Assembly (NCBI GenBank): GCA_016932335.1
Contig: JAFGCZ010000006.1
Span: 62,001 to 126,000 of the forward strand
Length of the DNA: 64,000 nt
From: Opitutales bacterium
GTDB taxonomy: Bacteria; Verrucomicrobiota; Verrucomicrobiia; Opitutales; Oceanipulchritudinaceae
Direction of reading: 5' to 3'
Under the pieces are notes generated by a model. That model was not told where the DNA came from and did no database searches. It worked only from the letters and a program-made list of their open reading frames with translations. Shown piece by piece: positions 1 through 7,443 of this stretch; the stretch's first letter is position 1, and each line of letters starts with the position of its first letter. A program made the position numbers and the translations under genes.

Positions 1-853
1 ACTCCGGCAGATAGGCCTGATTGTGAACGCAGCGGTAACCGTCGCGCACCAGGGAAAACTCGTAGGCAATCACTCGCTCGCCCAGACTCAGTGTGTCTAT
101 GCGCAGCTCACCATCCCGGGCCATGGCTGGGATGGCTTCTTGGTAAAACTCCTTGATGCTCTTTTTGGAGAAAATGCCCAGCTTCTGTTGCCCTTTCCAG
201 CTCTTCCGCTCAATGGCGATCATAATCGGAAGGAAATCTTTTACTGCTTCAGGCTCTGTCAGGACTCCAAAACTCACCGTTCCCTGTTCCTCCAGTCGCC
301 TCAGCTTTCTTCTCAGGTTTTGTCGCGATTTACTTCCCATGTGCTCTTTATGGAAGGCTTCAAATCCCGTCTCCGGCAAATAGATCTTCTGGTTCTCTGT
401 GCGGGGGCGTACTAGGTGCCTCAATCCCTGTGCTTTCAGCCTTGGGCCAATATCTTCTACTGCCCGCAAACGGTCCAGCAGAGGAAGCCAGATAAAGTCA
501 TAGCTCTTCAAAAGGAATTCCAACCCGTTCAGCAGCTCATCGGGGAGTTGCTCTCCCGGTAAATCCATCAGAGGATCAAATAGATCGGCGCAGTGCGCCC
601 CCAGTGGCCAGAGCCCTTTTCCGGTTAAACTGTAGCACTCAAAATAAGGCCAGAATGCCCGCAGCGTTTCTTCGTCTTTCAGCACCAGGCAAACCGGCAC
701 CTCGCTCTTTCCCAGCGTTTTTAGCCAACTGAAGACCCACCCCGGGCACATGTAAGGATTGGGGCGCTCTGCCCTGAAATAGAGGGCTTCTATCGCCGGG
801 CGCAGTGCGTCCAAATTGCGGTGTCCGGTAATGACTTCGCAGGTGAGACTCAT
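1..853 (-). CDS. CelD/BcsL-like GNAT acetyltransferase (partial, N-terminal 284 aa)
   Basis: The minus strand is open from an ATG at 853 to the window edge, so the C-terminus is missing. The visible 284 residues match the pattern of the CelD/BcsL-like acyltransferase family (Acetyltransf_6, COG5653): a variable N-terminal half, then S-K-S-R-Q-N-L-R-R-K-L-R-R-L-E-E-Q-G at about residues 174-191, the family's basic landmark. A GNAT-like stretch follows, with E-R-K-S-W-K-G and R-V-I-A-Y-E-F-S-L-V. Members transfer acyl groups and are often linked to exopolysaccharide or cell-envelope work; the substrate here is unknown. An upstream ATG at 862 runs into a stop after two codons, so 853 is the start. 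Family assignment is fairly secure; the role is not. Confidence 0.75.
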   Translation of the reverse strand, partial: MSLTCEVITGHRNLDALRPAIEALYFRAERPNPYMCPGWVFSWLKTLGKSEVPVCLVLKDEETLRAFWPYFECYSLTGKGLWPLGAHCADLFDPLMDLPGEQLPDELLNGLEFLLKSYDFIWLPLLDRLRAVEDIGPRLKAQGLRHLVRPRTENQKIYLPETGFEAFHKEHMGSKSRQNLRRKLRRLEEQGTVSFGVLTEPEAVKDFLPIMIAIERKSWKGQQKLGIFSKKSIKEFYQEAIPAMARDGELRIDTLSLGERVIAYEFSLVRDGYRCVHNQAYLPE

Positions 854-1313
854 CTACCTCATGGTTTAGGTGGGCCTGCTTTCCGGGTCAACGGCAAAGC
901 GGTTTCTAGACGCAAAAAGGCCACCTGTCTGCTTTCAGGTGGCCTTCGCATTAGGAATGCTGTGATCGGTTTGTATCTTTCCAATCTTAAGTGTTATCTG
1001 CTGTCCTTATTCTAGACCGTTAAATAAACCCGGTGTTCCGCTAAACATATAAATTTATTTATTTTTCTTGGTTTGGTGAATTTGACATAGATGTCATTTT
1101 TTTGAGATACTCTTCAAAGGACTATGTCCTAACGAGTTGTGCGATATAAGATGAATGTGGTTTTGTTTCATCAGTAAATTTAAGGTAAAAAACATACATT
1201 TGTGTTAACTTTTTGCGCTAAAGGATTGATCTTGCGAGTTTGTCTCCTAAGGTCCCCATCGAAACTGTATCAGGCCCGCTCATGTGGGGCGTCTTTAACC
1301 CATCTCGTTGACT
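854..1313. other. Intergenic region between divergent genes, with one hairpin
   Basis: This is 460 bases between the divergent CelD-like and FadL-like genes. I see no convincing gene. The stretch from about 1030 to 1200 is AT-rich and is likely to carry the promoters of one or both neighbours. The only clear structure is the hairpin at 917-946, listed separately. Confidence 0.6.
914..946 (-). terminator. Hairpin with a T-tract on the minus strand
   Basis: An 11-bp perfect stem (917-927 with 936-946) has an 8-base loop. Read on the minus strand it is followed by five T residues, as in an intrinsic terminator. No protein gene on the minus strand ends here, since the next one to the right is on the plus strand. 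It may end a small RNA transcribed leftward, or act in the leader of the CelD-like gene. Confidence 0.5.
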
Positions 1314-2705
1314 ATGAATTCCACAGTGTCTTTTACCTCTTTGTGCCGCAAAGCCGCTGCTCTTTCCGGCCTGTTGCTCCTGCCCTCGGCTGCCTCGGCA
1401 TCTGGGTTCTATATCCTTGAGCAAAGTTCCACGTTGTTGGGCAATGCCTTTGCCGGTGCTGCCGCTTCTGCGGAAGATGCCTCCACCAATTTCTACAATC
1501 CCGCAGGCCTCGTTTACCTCGATGGTCCTCAGATCCAAACCGGCCTCAGCTACATCACCATCGAAGCCGAATGGAACGATCGCGGTACCTACAACTCCAT
1601 TTCTGGACAACCGGTTCAGGGGGGCAGTAATGTCGATGGCGGCACATCCGCTCCGGTTCCCACTCTGTATTACGCCCAGCCCATTAACGACCGTCTTGCC
1701 TTTGGCTTCGGGCTTAACGCCCCCTTTGGCCTGGTTACCGAATACGAAGATGGCTGGGTAGGGCGCTACACCGCTCTCAAGTCCGACTTGATGACCCTCA
1801 ATTTCAACCCCAATGTGGCCTACCGCATTACCGACAAGCTTTCTGTAGCTGCAGGTATTATGGTGCAGTATTGCGATGCGGAACTGAGCAATGCCATCGA
1901 CTTTTCTACTGTTGTGGTCGGTAGTGTGGCCAACGGGGCTATTCCTGCTACCGCTTTGCCTGACGGGTATCTGGCCTATTCCATGGCTTCCCTCGGTTCC
2001 ACCGCTCAGGACGGTAAGGCTGTGGTCTCTGGAGACAGTGTCGATTTCGGCTTTAACCTGGGCATTATGTATGAGTTTGATCCTACCTTGCGCCTCGGCC
2101 TTAACTTCCGCTCCAAGGTAAAACACAACCTCAAGGGCGATGCAGATTTTACCCTGCCCAACGATGCTGTCATCTCCGCTCTCTTTGGCGGCCGTTTCTA
2201 TGATCAGAGCATCAATGCCGATCTGACCACTCCGGAAGTCCTCTCCCTCAGCCTCTACAAGAGCTACCGCCAATGGGAATTCCTCGCCGATATCTCTTGG
2301 ACTAACTGGAGTCGCTTTGAAGATCTCTATATTGACTTTGAGGATGCCGCTACCCCCGATACCGATATCGAGGAACGTTGGACAGATGTTATCCGCGCAT
2401 CCCTTGGCTTTAATTACAGCCTTAGCGACAAACTTAAGCTGCGCGCCGGGATTGCCTACGACGAGGCTCCCTCTCAGGAAGATAACTACCGCTCCCCCCG
2501 TATTCCCGATGAAGACCGCTTTTGGATTTCCACCGGTTTAACGTATAATATTAACGAAAAGTTACACCTTTCAGCGGCTTACACATATATTTTTGTTGAC
2601 GATCCTTATGTAAATAACGATACTCACACTGCTGGGAACGTATTAATCGGTGAATACGATGCCTCAGTAAGCATCCTCTCTTTGGGGATCAGTTACAATT
2701 TTTGA
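1314..2705 (+). CDS. FadL/OmpP1/TodX family outer-membrane transporter
   Basis: This is a 463-residue beta-barrel of the FadL family, which moves long-chain fatty acids or other hydrophobic molecules across the outer membrane. Residues 1-29 form a signal peptide ending in S-A-A-S-A. It is followed by S-G-F-Y-I-L-E-Q-S-S and G-N-A-F-A-G-A-A-A-S-A-E-D-A-S-T-N-F-Y-N-P-A-G, the hallmark hatch sequence of FadL proteins. Later strands alternate aromatic and polar residues, and the chain ends in Y-N-F, a typical outer-membrane C-terminus. An in-frame TTG lies at 1308, but the ATG at 1314 gives the better signal peptide. There is no clear Shine-Dalgarno. The gene stands alone, followed by hairpins. 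Substrate is unknown. Confidence 0.88.
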   Translation: MNSTVSFTSLCRKAAALSGLLLLPSAASASGFYILEQSSTLLGNAFAGAAASAEDASTNFYNPAGLVYLDGPQIQTGLSYITIEAEWNDRGTYNSISGQPVQGGSNVDGGTSAPVPTLYYAQPINDRLAFGFGLNAPFGLVTEYEDGWVGRYTALKSDLMTLNFNPNVAYRITDKLSVAAGIMVQYCDAELSNAIDFSTVVVGSVANGAIPATALPDGYLAYSMASLGSTAQDGKAVVSGDSVDFGFNLGIMYEFDPTLRLGLNFRSKVKHNLKGDADFTLPNDAVISALFGGRFYDQSINADLTTPEVLSLSLYKSYRQWEFLADISWTNWSRFEDLYIDFEDAATPDTDIEERWTDVIRASLGFNYSLSDKLKLRAGIAYDEAPSQEDNYRSPRIPDEDRFWISTGLTYNINEKLHLSAAYTYIFVDDPYVNNDTHTAGNVLIGEYDASVSILSLGISYNF

Positions 2706-2721
2706 GTTAGGTTAGTTAATA

Positions 2722-2770
2722 GGTTATCTGATAACCCATTATTTTGCGGAGTGCTGGAGAGCACTCCGCA
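2722..2770 (+). terminator. Paired hairpins after the FadL-like gene
   Basis: Two inverted repeats follow the stop codon: a short palindrome at 2722-2736, and an 11-bp perfect stem at 2745-2755 with 2760-2770 around a 4-base loop. There is no strong T-run, so the real terminator may be the next hairpin. Confidence 0.4.
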
Positions 2771-2820
2771 TTCATGTACGCACATCACTTTGTTTTCCAA
2801 ACCCGTGGTGTCTGTACAGC

Positions 2821-2850
2821 AAAAAGGCGGCACCGTAATGCCGCCTTTTT
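2821..2850. terminator. Bidirectional terminator between the FadL-like gene and gcvP
   Basis: A perfect 12-bp stem (2821-2832 with 2839-2850) has five A residues on its left edge and five T residues on its right, so it can act in both directions. It sits between the convergent FadL-like gene and gcvP. Confidence 0.85.
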
Positions 2851-2864
2851 AAATGTCAGGATGC

Positions 2865-5858
2865 CTACTGCTTTAACTGTTCTACAATCTGAGCGTAGAT
2901 CTCGCTAACCGGCAGCTTGCCCTGTTCAATCGGGTCGCTCCGGTTACCTTCCAGTTTCGGCAATGTTTTTATCTGCTCATGCAGGCAGAGGTTGCGGTTT
3001 GCGGCCACATCATCAATGCGGTCCACAGGGGTAAAGAACGGCGTTTGTCCCAATACTTCCGGGTATTCCCGAACCAGTTTGAGGATGTGCAGCACGGCAT
3101 CGGCAAAGCGATCCAGTTCGGCCTGGGTGTAGCTTTCCGTCGGTTCAATCATCATCCCGTAGACTTCCGGCCACGACATCGTTGGCGCGTGGAAGCCGAA
3201 GTCCAGAAAGAGCTTGCCCACACGGGCTAATACGCTGGCCTTGGGCGTTCCGGCGGCTTCTGCCCGGGCAAAGTCTTCTTCGCTCAGGGTCAGAATAAAC
3301 TCGTGCATGCGCGGTGTGGTTTCGGCCCCGAAAGGCAGCGAGAGATAGTGGCCCTTGCCGCTCAGGCGTGCAAACAGGTAGCGGGCGCTCAGCGTGGCCA
3401 TGGCACTCATGTGCGGCACCCCTTCCTTGCCCAGTCTGTAGAGATAGCACAGGGTGCGCAGCTTGTGCTGGAAGTTGCCCCAGTGGCGGTGGAAGGAGCC
3501 GATGCTCTTGGCTGCCTTTACCGGCTTGAAGACGCCTGTTTCCAGGATCACCTGATATCCGGGCAGAAAGTCTACCAGCTTTTCCGATACGGCCACAATG
3601 GCATCGCCCGGGCCGCCGCCGCCGTGGGGGATTGACCAGGTCTTATGCAGATTGTTGTGGATGGCGTCCACGCCCATCTTCCCCAGGTCCAACCAGCCGG
3701 CAATGGCATTCATGTTGGCCCCGTCCATATACATCAGGCCTCCGATGGCATGAATCTTGTCGGCAATTTGTCGGAAATCGGTTTCAAAAAGCCCGCTGGT
3801 ATTGGGGTTGGTAATCATTACCCCGGCAATGCGGTTGCCGTATTCACCGATCTTCTCATCCAAATCACTCAGGTCAATCTGTCCGCGTGCATCTGCTTTC
3901 AGGGTTACGATGCCCACCTTCTTGCCGTCAACTGTCTTTTGAGTGAAGCCGGCCATGGCCGCCGTGGCAAAATTGGTTCCGTGAGCCGAAGCGGGGATCA
4001 GGATGACATCGCGCTGGGTTTCACCACGGTCGCGGAAGTAGCCCTGGAAGAGCTTCAAGCCAACCAGCTCTCCTTGTGCTCCGGCCAGCGGTTGTGTGGT
4101 TACTCCGGCCAAACCGGTTATTTTCTTAAACCACTCTTGAATCTCGTAGAGCACTTCCAGAGAGCCCTGCACATCTTCCACGGGAGCCTGCGGGTGCGCC
4201 GCGGTAAACCCGGGCAGGCCGGCGGCCCATTCATTGATGTACGGGTTGTACTTCATCGTGCAGGAACCCAGCGGGTAAGGGGCATCGTCCGGAGAGCAGT
4301 TCAGCTTCCCCAGCTCAACATACCAGCTTTTTACCTCTTCCAGGCTGAATTCGGGCAAGCCGAGAGGCTCTGTGCTCAGGTAGGCTCCGGCGTCCGGGGC
4401 GCTGCCCTTGCCCTTGGCCTTGCCGAACGCGTCTTCAAAGAGGCTTACCAACTGGGCCACATCTTCGGCCGACTGCAGATCACTGAAGGATACTTTAAGC
4501 AACTTGCTGCGGCCTTCCAGGCGGTGGCCCACACTGATTCCGGCATGCACGCCTGCGGCTCTGGCTTTTTCCAGGAACTCGCGGGCACAGCTCGGCAGCT
4601 GCAGTGTAAATTCATTGTAGAAGGCTCCCTTCCACGCGGCTTCAATGCCCGGAATTGCCGTTAAACGCTCATAAGCCTCAACCGCATTGCTGCGGGCTTT
4701 GCTCAGCATGGCCTTGGTTCCGCTTTCGCCGCGGGCCAGTAGGGAGGCTCCCGCCAGTGTGGCAATGAATGCCTGATTCGAGCAGATATTGCTCGTTGCC
4801 TTGTCCTTGCGGATGTGTTGTTCACGCGTGGAAAGCACCATCACGCGGCACTCACGGCCGTTTAAGTCGTTGGCTTTGCCCACATAACGGCCGGGGGTCT
4901 GGCGGATGTCATTCTTGCACTTGTCATTGTGCCGAATACCGAACAACCCAAGCCCGGGGCCACCAAAATTGGGAGCCAGTGCCAAATGTTGGGCTTCGCC
5001 CACAATCATGTCAGCTCCTGTCCGGCCCCATTCCGTTGGAGCCTTCAAACCGCCGGTGCACAGCAGCATCGGGTCGATCACGCCGATTGCGTAAACGCCC
5101 AGTTCGTGCACCAAGTCTGTCAGGGCATCGACATCTTCCAGCAAACCGAAATGGTTTACCTGGGGAATGGCTATGGCAGCCAGTTTTTCACCCAGTTCGG
5201 CGGCCAGCACCTTTAACTGTGCGGCATCCACACAACCGGTTTGCGGATCGGTCGGGCAAATTACGATATTTACCTCGGTATCTGCGGCCAGTGTGTCCAC
5301 CACTTCCAGATCACCGGGATAGAGGCCCTGCGGCAGAATCACCGTATCGCTCTTGCGCTTCAGGCGGATTCCCGCGCAGGCAGCTTCAAAGAGTGCGGTG
5401 GCCCGGTCATAAAGGGAGGAGTTGATGGCTTCAAATCCGGTCAACTGGGCCATTAGGCTTTGGTAAACCCAGTGGGTGTAAAGTGTTCCCTGGCTGCGCT
5501 CAGGTTGGTAGGGAGTGTAGGCTGTCAACAGATTGCGGATACCGCAGACAAAGTCCACGATGGAGTGCTGGCTGTAGGCCGGAAGTCCGTCTCCGATAAA
5601 GGATACCGCTGCGCGGTTCTTTTCCGAAAGAGCAACCATGCGCTCCTGCAGAGCCTCGTAGCTCAATTCTTCCGGCAGATCCGGTTGTTCGCTGAAACGG
5701 ATGGCTTCAGGAATGTGTCCGTAAAGGGCCTCCAGCGAGGGCAGCCCGATGGCTTCCAGCATATGTGCCGTATCCGTCGCATCGGCGGATATATAGTGCC
5801 GCTTCAGCTCGCGTGGCAGGTCGCTCGGTGTGTAGGAGAGCGGATACTTTTCGATCAT
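2865..5858 (-). CDS. gcvP: Glycine dehydrogenase (decarboxylating), P-protein, GcvPA-GcvPB fusion type
   Basis: The P-protein of the glycine cleavage system decarboxylates glycine with PLP and passes the aminomethyl group to the lipoyl arm of GcvH. The chain is 997 residues. Residues 1 to about 480 resemble the small subunit GcvPA (Y-T-P-Y-Q-P-E and S-Q-G-T-L near 115-126). From about residue 495 it resembles GcvPB (P-L-G-S-C-T-M-K-Y-N-P near 529-539). The PLP lysine is K739 in N-N-L-H-K-T-W, followed by P-H-G-G-G-G-P-G. A Gly/Lys/Ala linker near 480-490 joins the halves. An in-frame TTG lies at 5864; the ATG at 5858 is preferred. gcvT and gcvH are not in the window. Confidence 0.93.
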   Translation of the reverse strand: MIEKYPLSYTPSDLPRELKRHYISADATDTAHMLEAIGLPSLEALYGHIPEAIRFSEQPDLPEELSYEALQERMVALSEKNRAAVSFIGDGLPAYSQHSIVDFVCGIRNLLTAYTPYQPERSQGTLYTHWVYQSLMAQLTGFEAINSSLYDRATALFEAACAGIRLKRKSDTVILPQGLYPGDLEVVDTLAADTEVNIVICPTDPQTGCVDAAQLKVLAAELGEKLAAIAIPQVNHFGLLEDVDALTDLVHELGVYAIGVIDPMLLCTGGLKAPTEWGRTGADMIVGEAQHLALAPNFGGPGLGLFGIRHNDKCKNDIRQTPGRYVGKANDLNGRECRVMVLSTREQHIRKDKATSNICSNQAFIATLAGASLLARGESGTKAMLSKARSNAVEAYERLTAIPGIEAAWKGAFYNEFTLQLPSCAREFLEKARAAGVHAGISVGHRLEGRSKLLKVSFSDLQSAEDVAQLVSLFEDAFGKAKGKGSAPDAGAYLSTEPLGLPEFSLEEVKSWYVELGKLNCSPDDAPYPLGSCTMKYNPYINEWAAGLPGFTAAHPQAPVEDVQGSLEVLYEIQEWFKKITGLAGVTTQPLAGAQGELVGLKLFQGYFRDRGETQRDVILIPASAHGTNFATAAMAGFTQKTVDGKKVGIVTLKADARGQIDLSDLDEKIGEYGNRIAGVMITNPNTSGLFETDFRQIADKIHAIGGLMYMDGANMNAIAGWLDLGKMGVDAIHNNLHKTWSIPHGGGGPGDAIVAVSEKLVDFLPGYQVILETGVFKPVKAAKSIGSFHRHWGNFQHKLRTLCYLYRLGKEGVPHMSAMATLSARYLFARLSGKGHYLSLPFGAETTPRMHEFILTLSEEDFARAEAAGTPKASVLARVGKLFLDFGFHAPTMSWPEVYGMMIEPTESYTQAELDRFADAVLHILKLVREYPEVLGQTPFFTPVDRIDDVAANRNLCLHEQIKTLPKLEGNRSDPIEQGKLPVSEIYAQIVEQLKQ

Positions 5859-6076
5859 GGTCAATTTTACTGCTGACAGTGTTTAGGTGATGGATGAATG
5901 GAAAGGTCTTCTTTGCCTTGCTCCGCTGTTGCTCGCAAGGCTTTTCTAACCCCTTAATCTCAGGGCACGTTCAAGTCGAGTCCGACCTCATAAAAAATGC
6001 CCCTTTCTTACTTTTTTCAACCTCAGTCTCCCCTTTGAGCTTTTCCCGCCGCGGTTCTTCTTTACTCTTTCCTCGT

Positions 6077-6730
6077 ATGACTAGAGAGCAGCGAGCAAAA
6101 CGAGTGCAGGAGTTTTTAGATGAGCATTTTCCCGAAACCCCCATCCCTTTGCATCATAAAGATGCCTACACCCTCCTCATTGCGGTGCTTCTTTCCGCTC
6201 AGTGCACAGACGAACGCGTCAATAAAACCACTCCAGCACTCTTTGCCTTGGCCGATACTCCCGATGCCATGATCCGCCTCTCCGTCGAACAGATCGAAGC
6301 CATCGTCCGCCCCTGCGGGCTCGCTCCCCGCAAATCCAAAGCCATTTACGACCTCTCGGCCATCCTTGTCCGGCAGCACGCTTCTCAGGTCCCGGCCGAT
6401 ATGCAGGCGCTGGAGGCACTTCCCGGAGTAGGGCACAAAACCGCCTCTGTGGTCATGTCGCAGGCCTTCGGTGTGCCGGCCTTCCCCGTGGATACGCATA
6501 TACACCGCCTTGCCCAGCGCTGGGGCCTCACTCAGGGAAAGAATGTCGTGCAAACGGAAAACGACCTCAAAAAACTCTATCCCCCCGAAAGCTGGAACCG
6601 CCTCCACCTGCAGATCATCTTCTACGGCCGCCAAATTTGCAGCGCCCGCCAGTGCAACGGGCTCCATTGCCCCCTCTGCCGCGAGTTTTACCCCAACCGA
6701 ACCCGGCCAACCTCTGTCAATAAAACATAG
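6077..6730 (+). CDS. nth: Endonuclease III (base-excision DNA glycosylase/AP lyase)
   Basis: This 217-residue enzyme removes oxidised pyrimidines from DNA and nicks the abasic site. The helix-hairpin-helix L-P-G-V-G-H-K-T-A-S-V-V carries the catalytic lysine, and F-P-V-D-T-H-I-H-R supplies the catalytic aspartate. The iron-sulphur region is odd: cysteines at 188, 193, 198 and 201 give C-x4-C-x4-C-x2-C instead of the usual C-x6-C-x2-C-x5-C. The frame is open upstream to an ATG at 5894, but that extension is not like Nth, and homologous sequence begins near the ATG at 6077. It is divergent from gcvP, with about 220 bases between the starts. Confidence 0.9.
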   Translation: MTREQRAKRVQEFLDEHFPETPIPLHHKDAYTLLIAVLLSAQCTDERVNKTTPALFALADTPDAMIRLSVEQIEAIVRPCGLAPRKSKAIYDLSAILVRQHASQVPADMQALEALPGVGHKTASVVMSQAFGVPAFPVDTHIHRLAQRWGLTQGKNVVQTENDLKKLYPPESWNRLHLQIIFYGRQICSARQCNGLHCPLCREFYPNRTRPTSVNKT

Positions 6731-6786
6731 CGAGTATGGCTATATAATTGCTTTTGTGGAATTAATTAAATCAAACTCATCGTCCT

Positions 6787-7077
6787 TCAGGCTGCGTGTG
6801 GTGAGATCTCGCCGCGGATTTTCTCTAAGTCTCTGCGCATTTTTCTCAGATCATAATCGGCTTGGGCATGCAGCCAGAATTCTGCCGACATATTGAAAAA
6901 AAGCCCCAGTCTCAAGGCAGTGTCCGCAGAGATTCCCCGCTTGCCCTGAATAATGTCATTTACCCGGGAAAGGGGTATCTTCAGGCTTTTGGCCAGTTGA
7001 TTCTGGCTGATCTCCATTGGCTTGAGAAATTCTTCCAGTAAGATTTCTCCCGGAGAAGCTGGTGTCAGTTTTTTCAT
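6787..7077 (-). CDS. higA: HigA-family antitoxin (XRE helix-turn-helix)
   Basis: This 96-residue protein begins M-K-K-L-T-P-A-S-P-G-E-I-L-L-E-E-F and continues with an XRE-type helix-turn-helix (I-S-Q-N-Q-L-A-K-S-L-K-I-P ... I-I-Q-G-K-R-G-I-S-A-D-T-A-L-R-L), the standard HigA layout. HigA binds and neutralises the mRNA interferase HigB and represses its own operon. The toxin upstream is broken (see 7080-7197), so this antitoxin is now an orphan. Because of the toxin deletion, the frame is open without a stop from the toxin's first codons into higA. A longer HigB-HigA fusion could therefore be made from the GTG at 7197 or the ATG at 7224. Confidence 0.9.
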   Translation of the reverse strand: MKKLTPASPGEILLEEFLKPMEISQNQLAKSLKIPLSRVNDIIQGKRGISADTALRLGLFFNMSAEFWLHAQADYDLRKMRRDLEKIRGEISPHAA

Positions 7078-7079
7078 CT

Positions 7080-7197
7080 TTAGTGGTAGTCTACTATTTC
7101 CACATCGTGTGCGTACCCGTTCTCCCATCGGAAGCTTTTTCGATCCGTTTTCCAGAAAGATGCTTTCTGTTTCACTGCACTTAAAACTCCCAATCAC
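7080..7197 (-). pseudogene. higB: higB toxin remnant with internal deletion
   Basis: Both ends of a HigB/RelE-type toxin are visible but not in one frame. From a GTG at 7197 the protein reads V-I-G-S-F-K-C-S-E-T-E-S-I-F, the usual HigB N-terminus, to about S-K-K-L-P. A second frame then gives W-E-N-G-Y-A-H-D-V-E-I-V-D-Y-H followed by TAA at 7080-7082, the usual HigB C-terminus, two bases before the higA start. Family members are about 90 residues, so roughly 50 central residues, including most catalytic positions, are gone. The deletion also shifted the frame. The toxin should be dead. Confidence 0.85.
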
Positions 7198-7222
7198 AAA
7201 GTAAGTATGAACTCGAAAGGGC

Positions 7223-7256
7223 ATTCTGTAAAGTAGAATATTCTGTTTTACAGAAT
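7223..7256. promoter_or_regulatory. Probable higBA operator palindrome
   Basis: The 10-base arms ATTCTGTAAA (7223-7232) and TTTACAGAAT (7247-7256) form a perfect inverted repeat, with a further ATTCTGT in the spacer at 7240-7246. The site lies just upstream of the toxin remnant, where HigA normally binds to repress its own operon. HigA binding here is inferred. Confidence 0.65.
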
Positions 7257-7406
7257 GGTGAATAAAAAAACTTCTTTCTTTACCGTTATTTCATTAGCAT
7301 GAATTGAAGAAAAATTGCTGCTAATCAAAAGATTATCTCTACTTAAAGTAAGTTTACTTAACACAGAAGAAAGACTTCCTTTCTATTTATACGCCACATA
7401 CCGAAA

Positions 7407-7432
7407 ACGGCTTGCAGGTTCCTGCAAGCCGT
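7407..7432 (-). terminator. clpB terminator
   Basis: A perfect 12-bp stem (7407-7418 with 7421-7432) is followed by a short T-tract on the minus strand, just past the clpB stop codon at 7444. Confidence 0.75.
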
Positions 7433-7443
7433 CTCCTTTTGCC

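Noticed and set aside
821-1015. 64-codon plus-strand frame across the CelD-like start
   Set aside because: It runs through the hairpin at 917-946 and shows no coding character.
905-1016. Repeated TCTAGA sites either side of the orphan hairpin
   Set aside because: Six-base matches at this distance are easily due to chance.
1218-2273. 351-codon open frame opposite the FadL-like gene
   Set aside because: The plus-strand FadL-like protein has a signal peptide and family motifs; the antisense product has none.
5859-6076. Glycine riboswitch upstream of gcvP
   Set aside because: I looked for the conserved glycine-aptamer core in the gcvP leader and did not find it.
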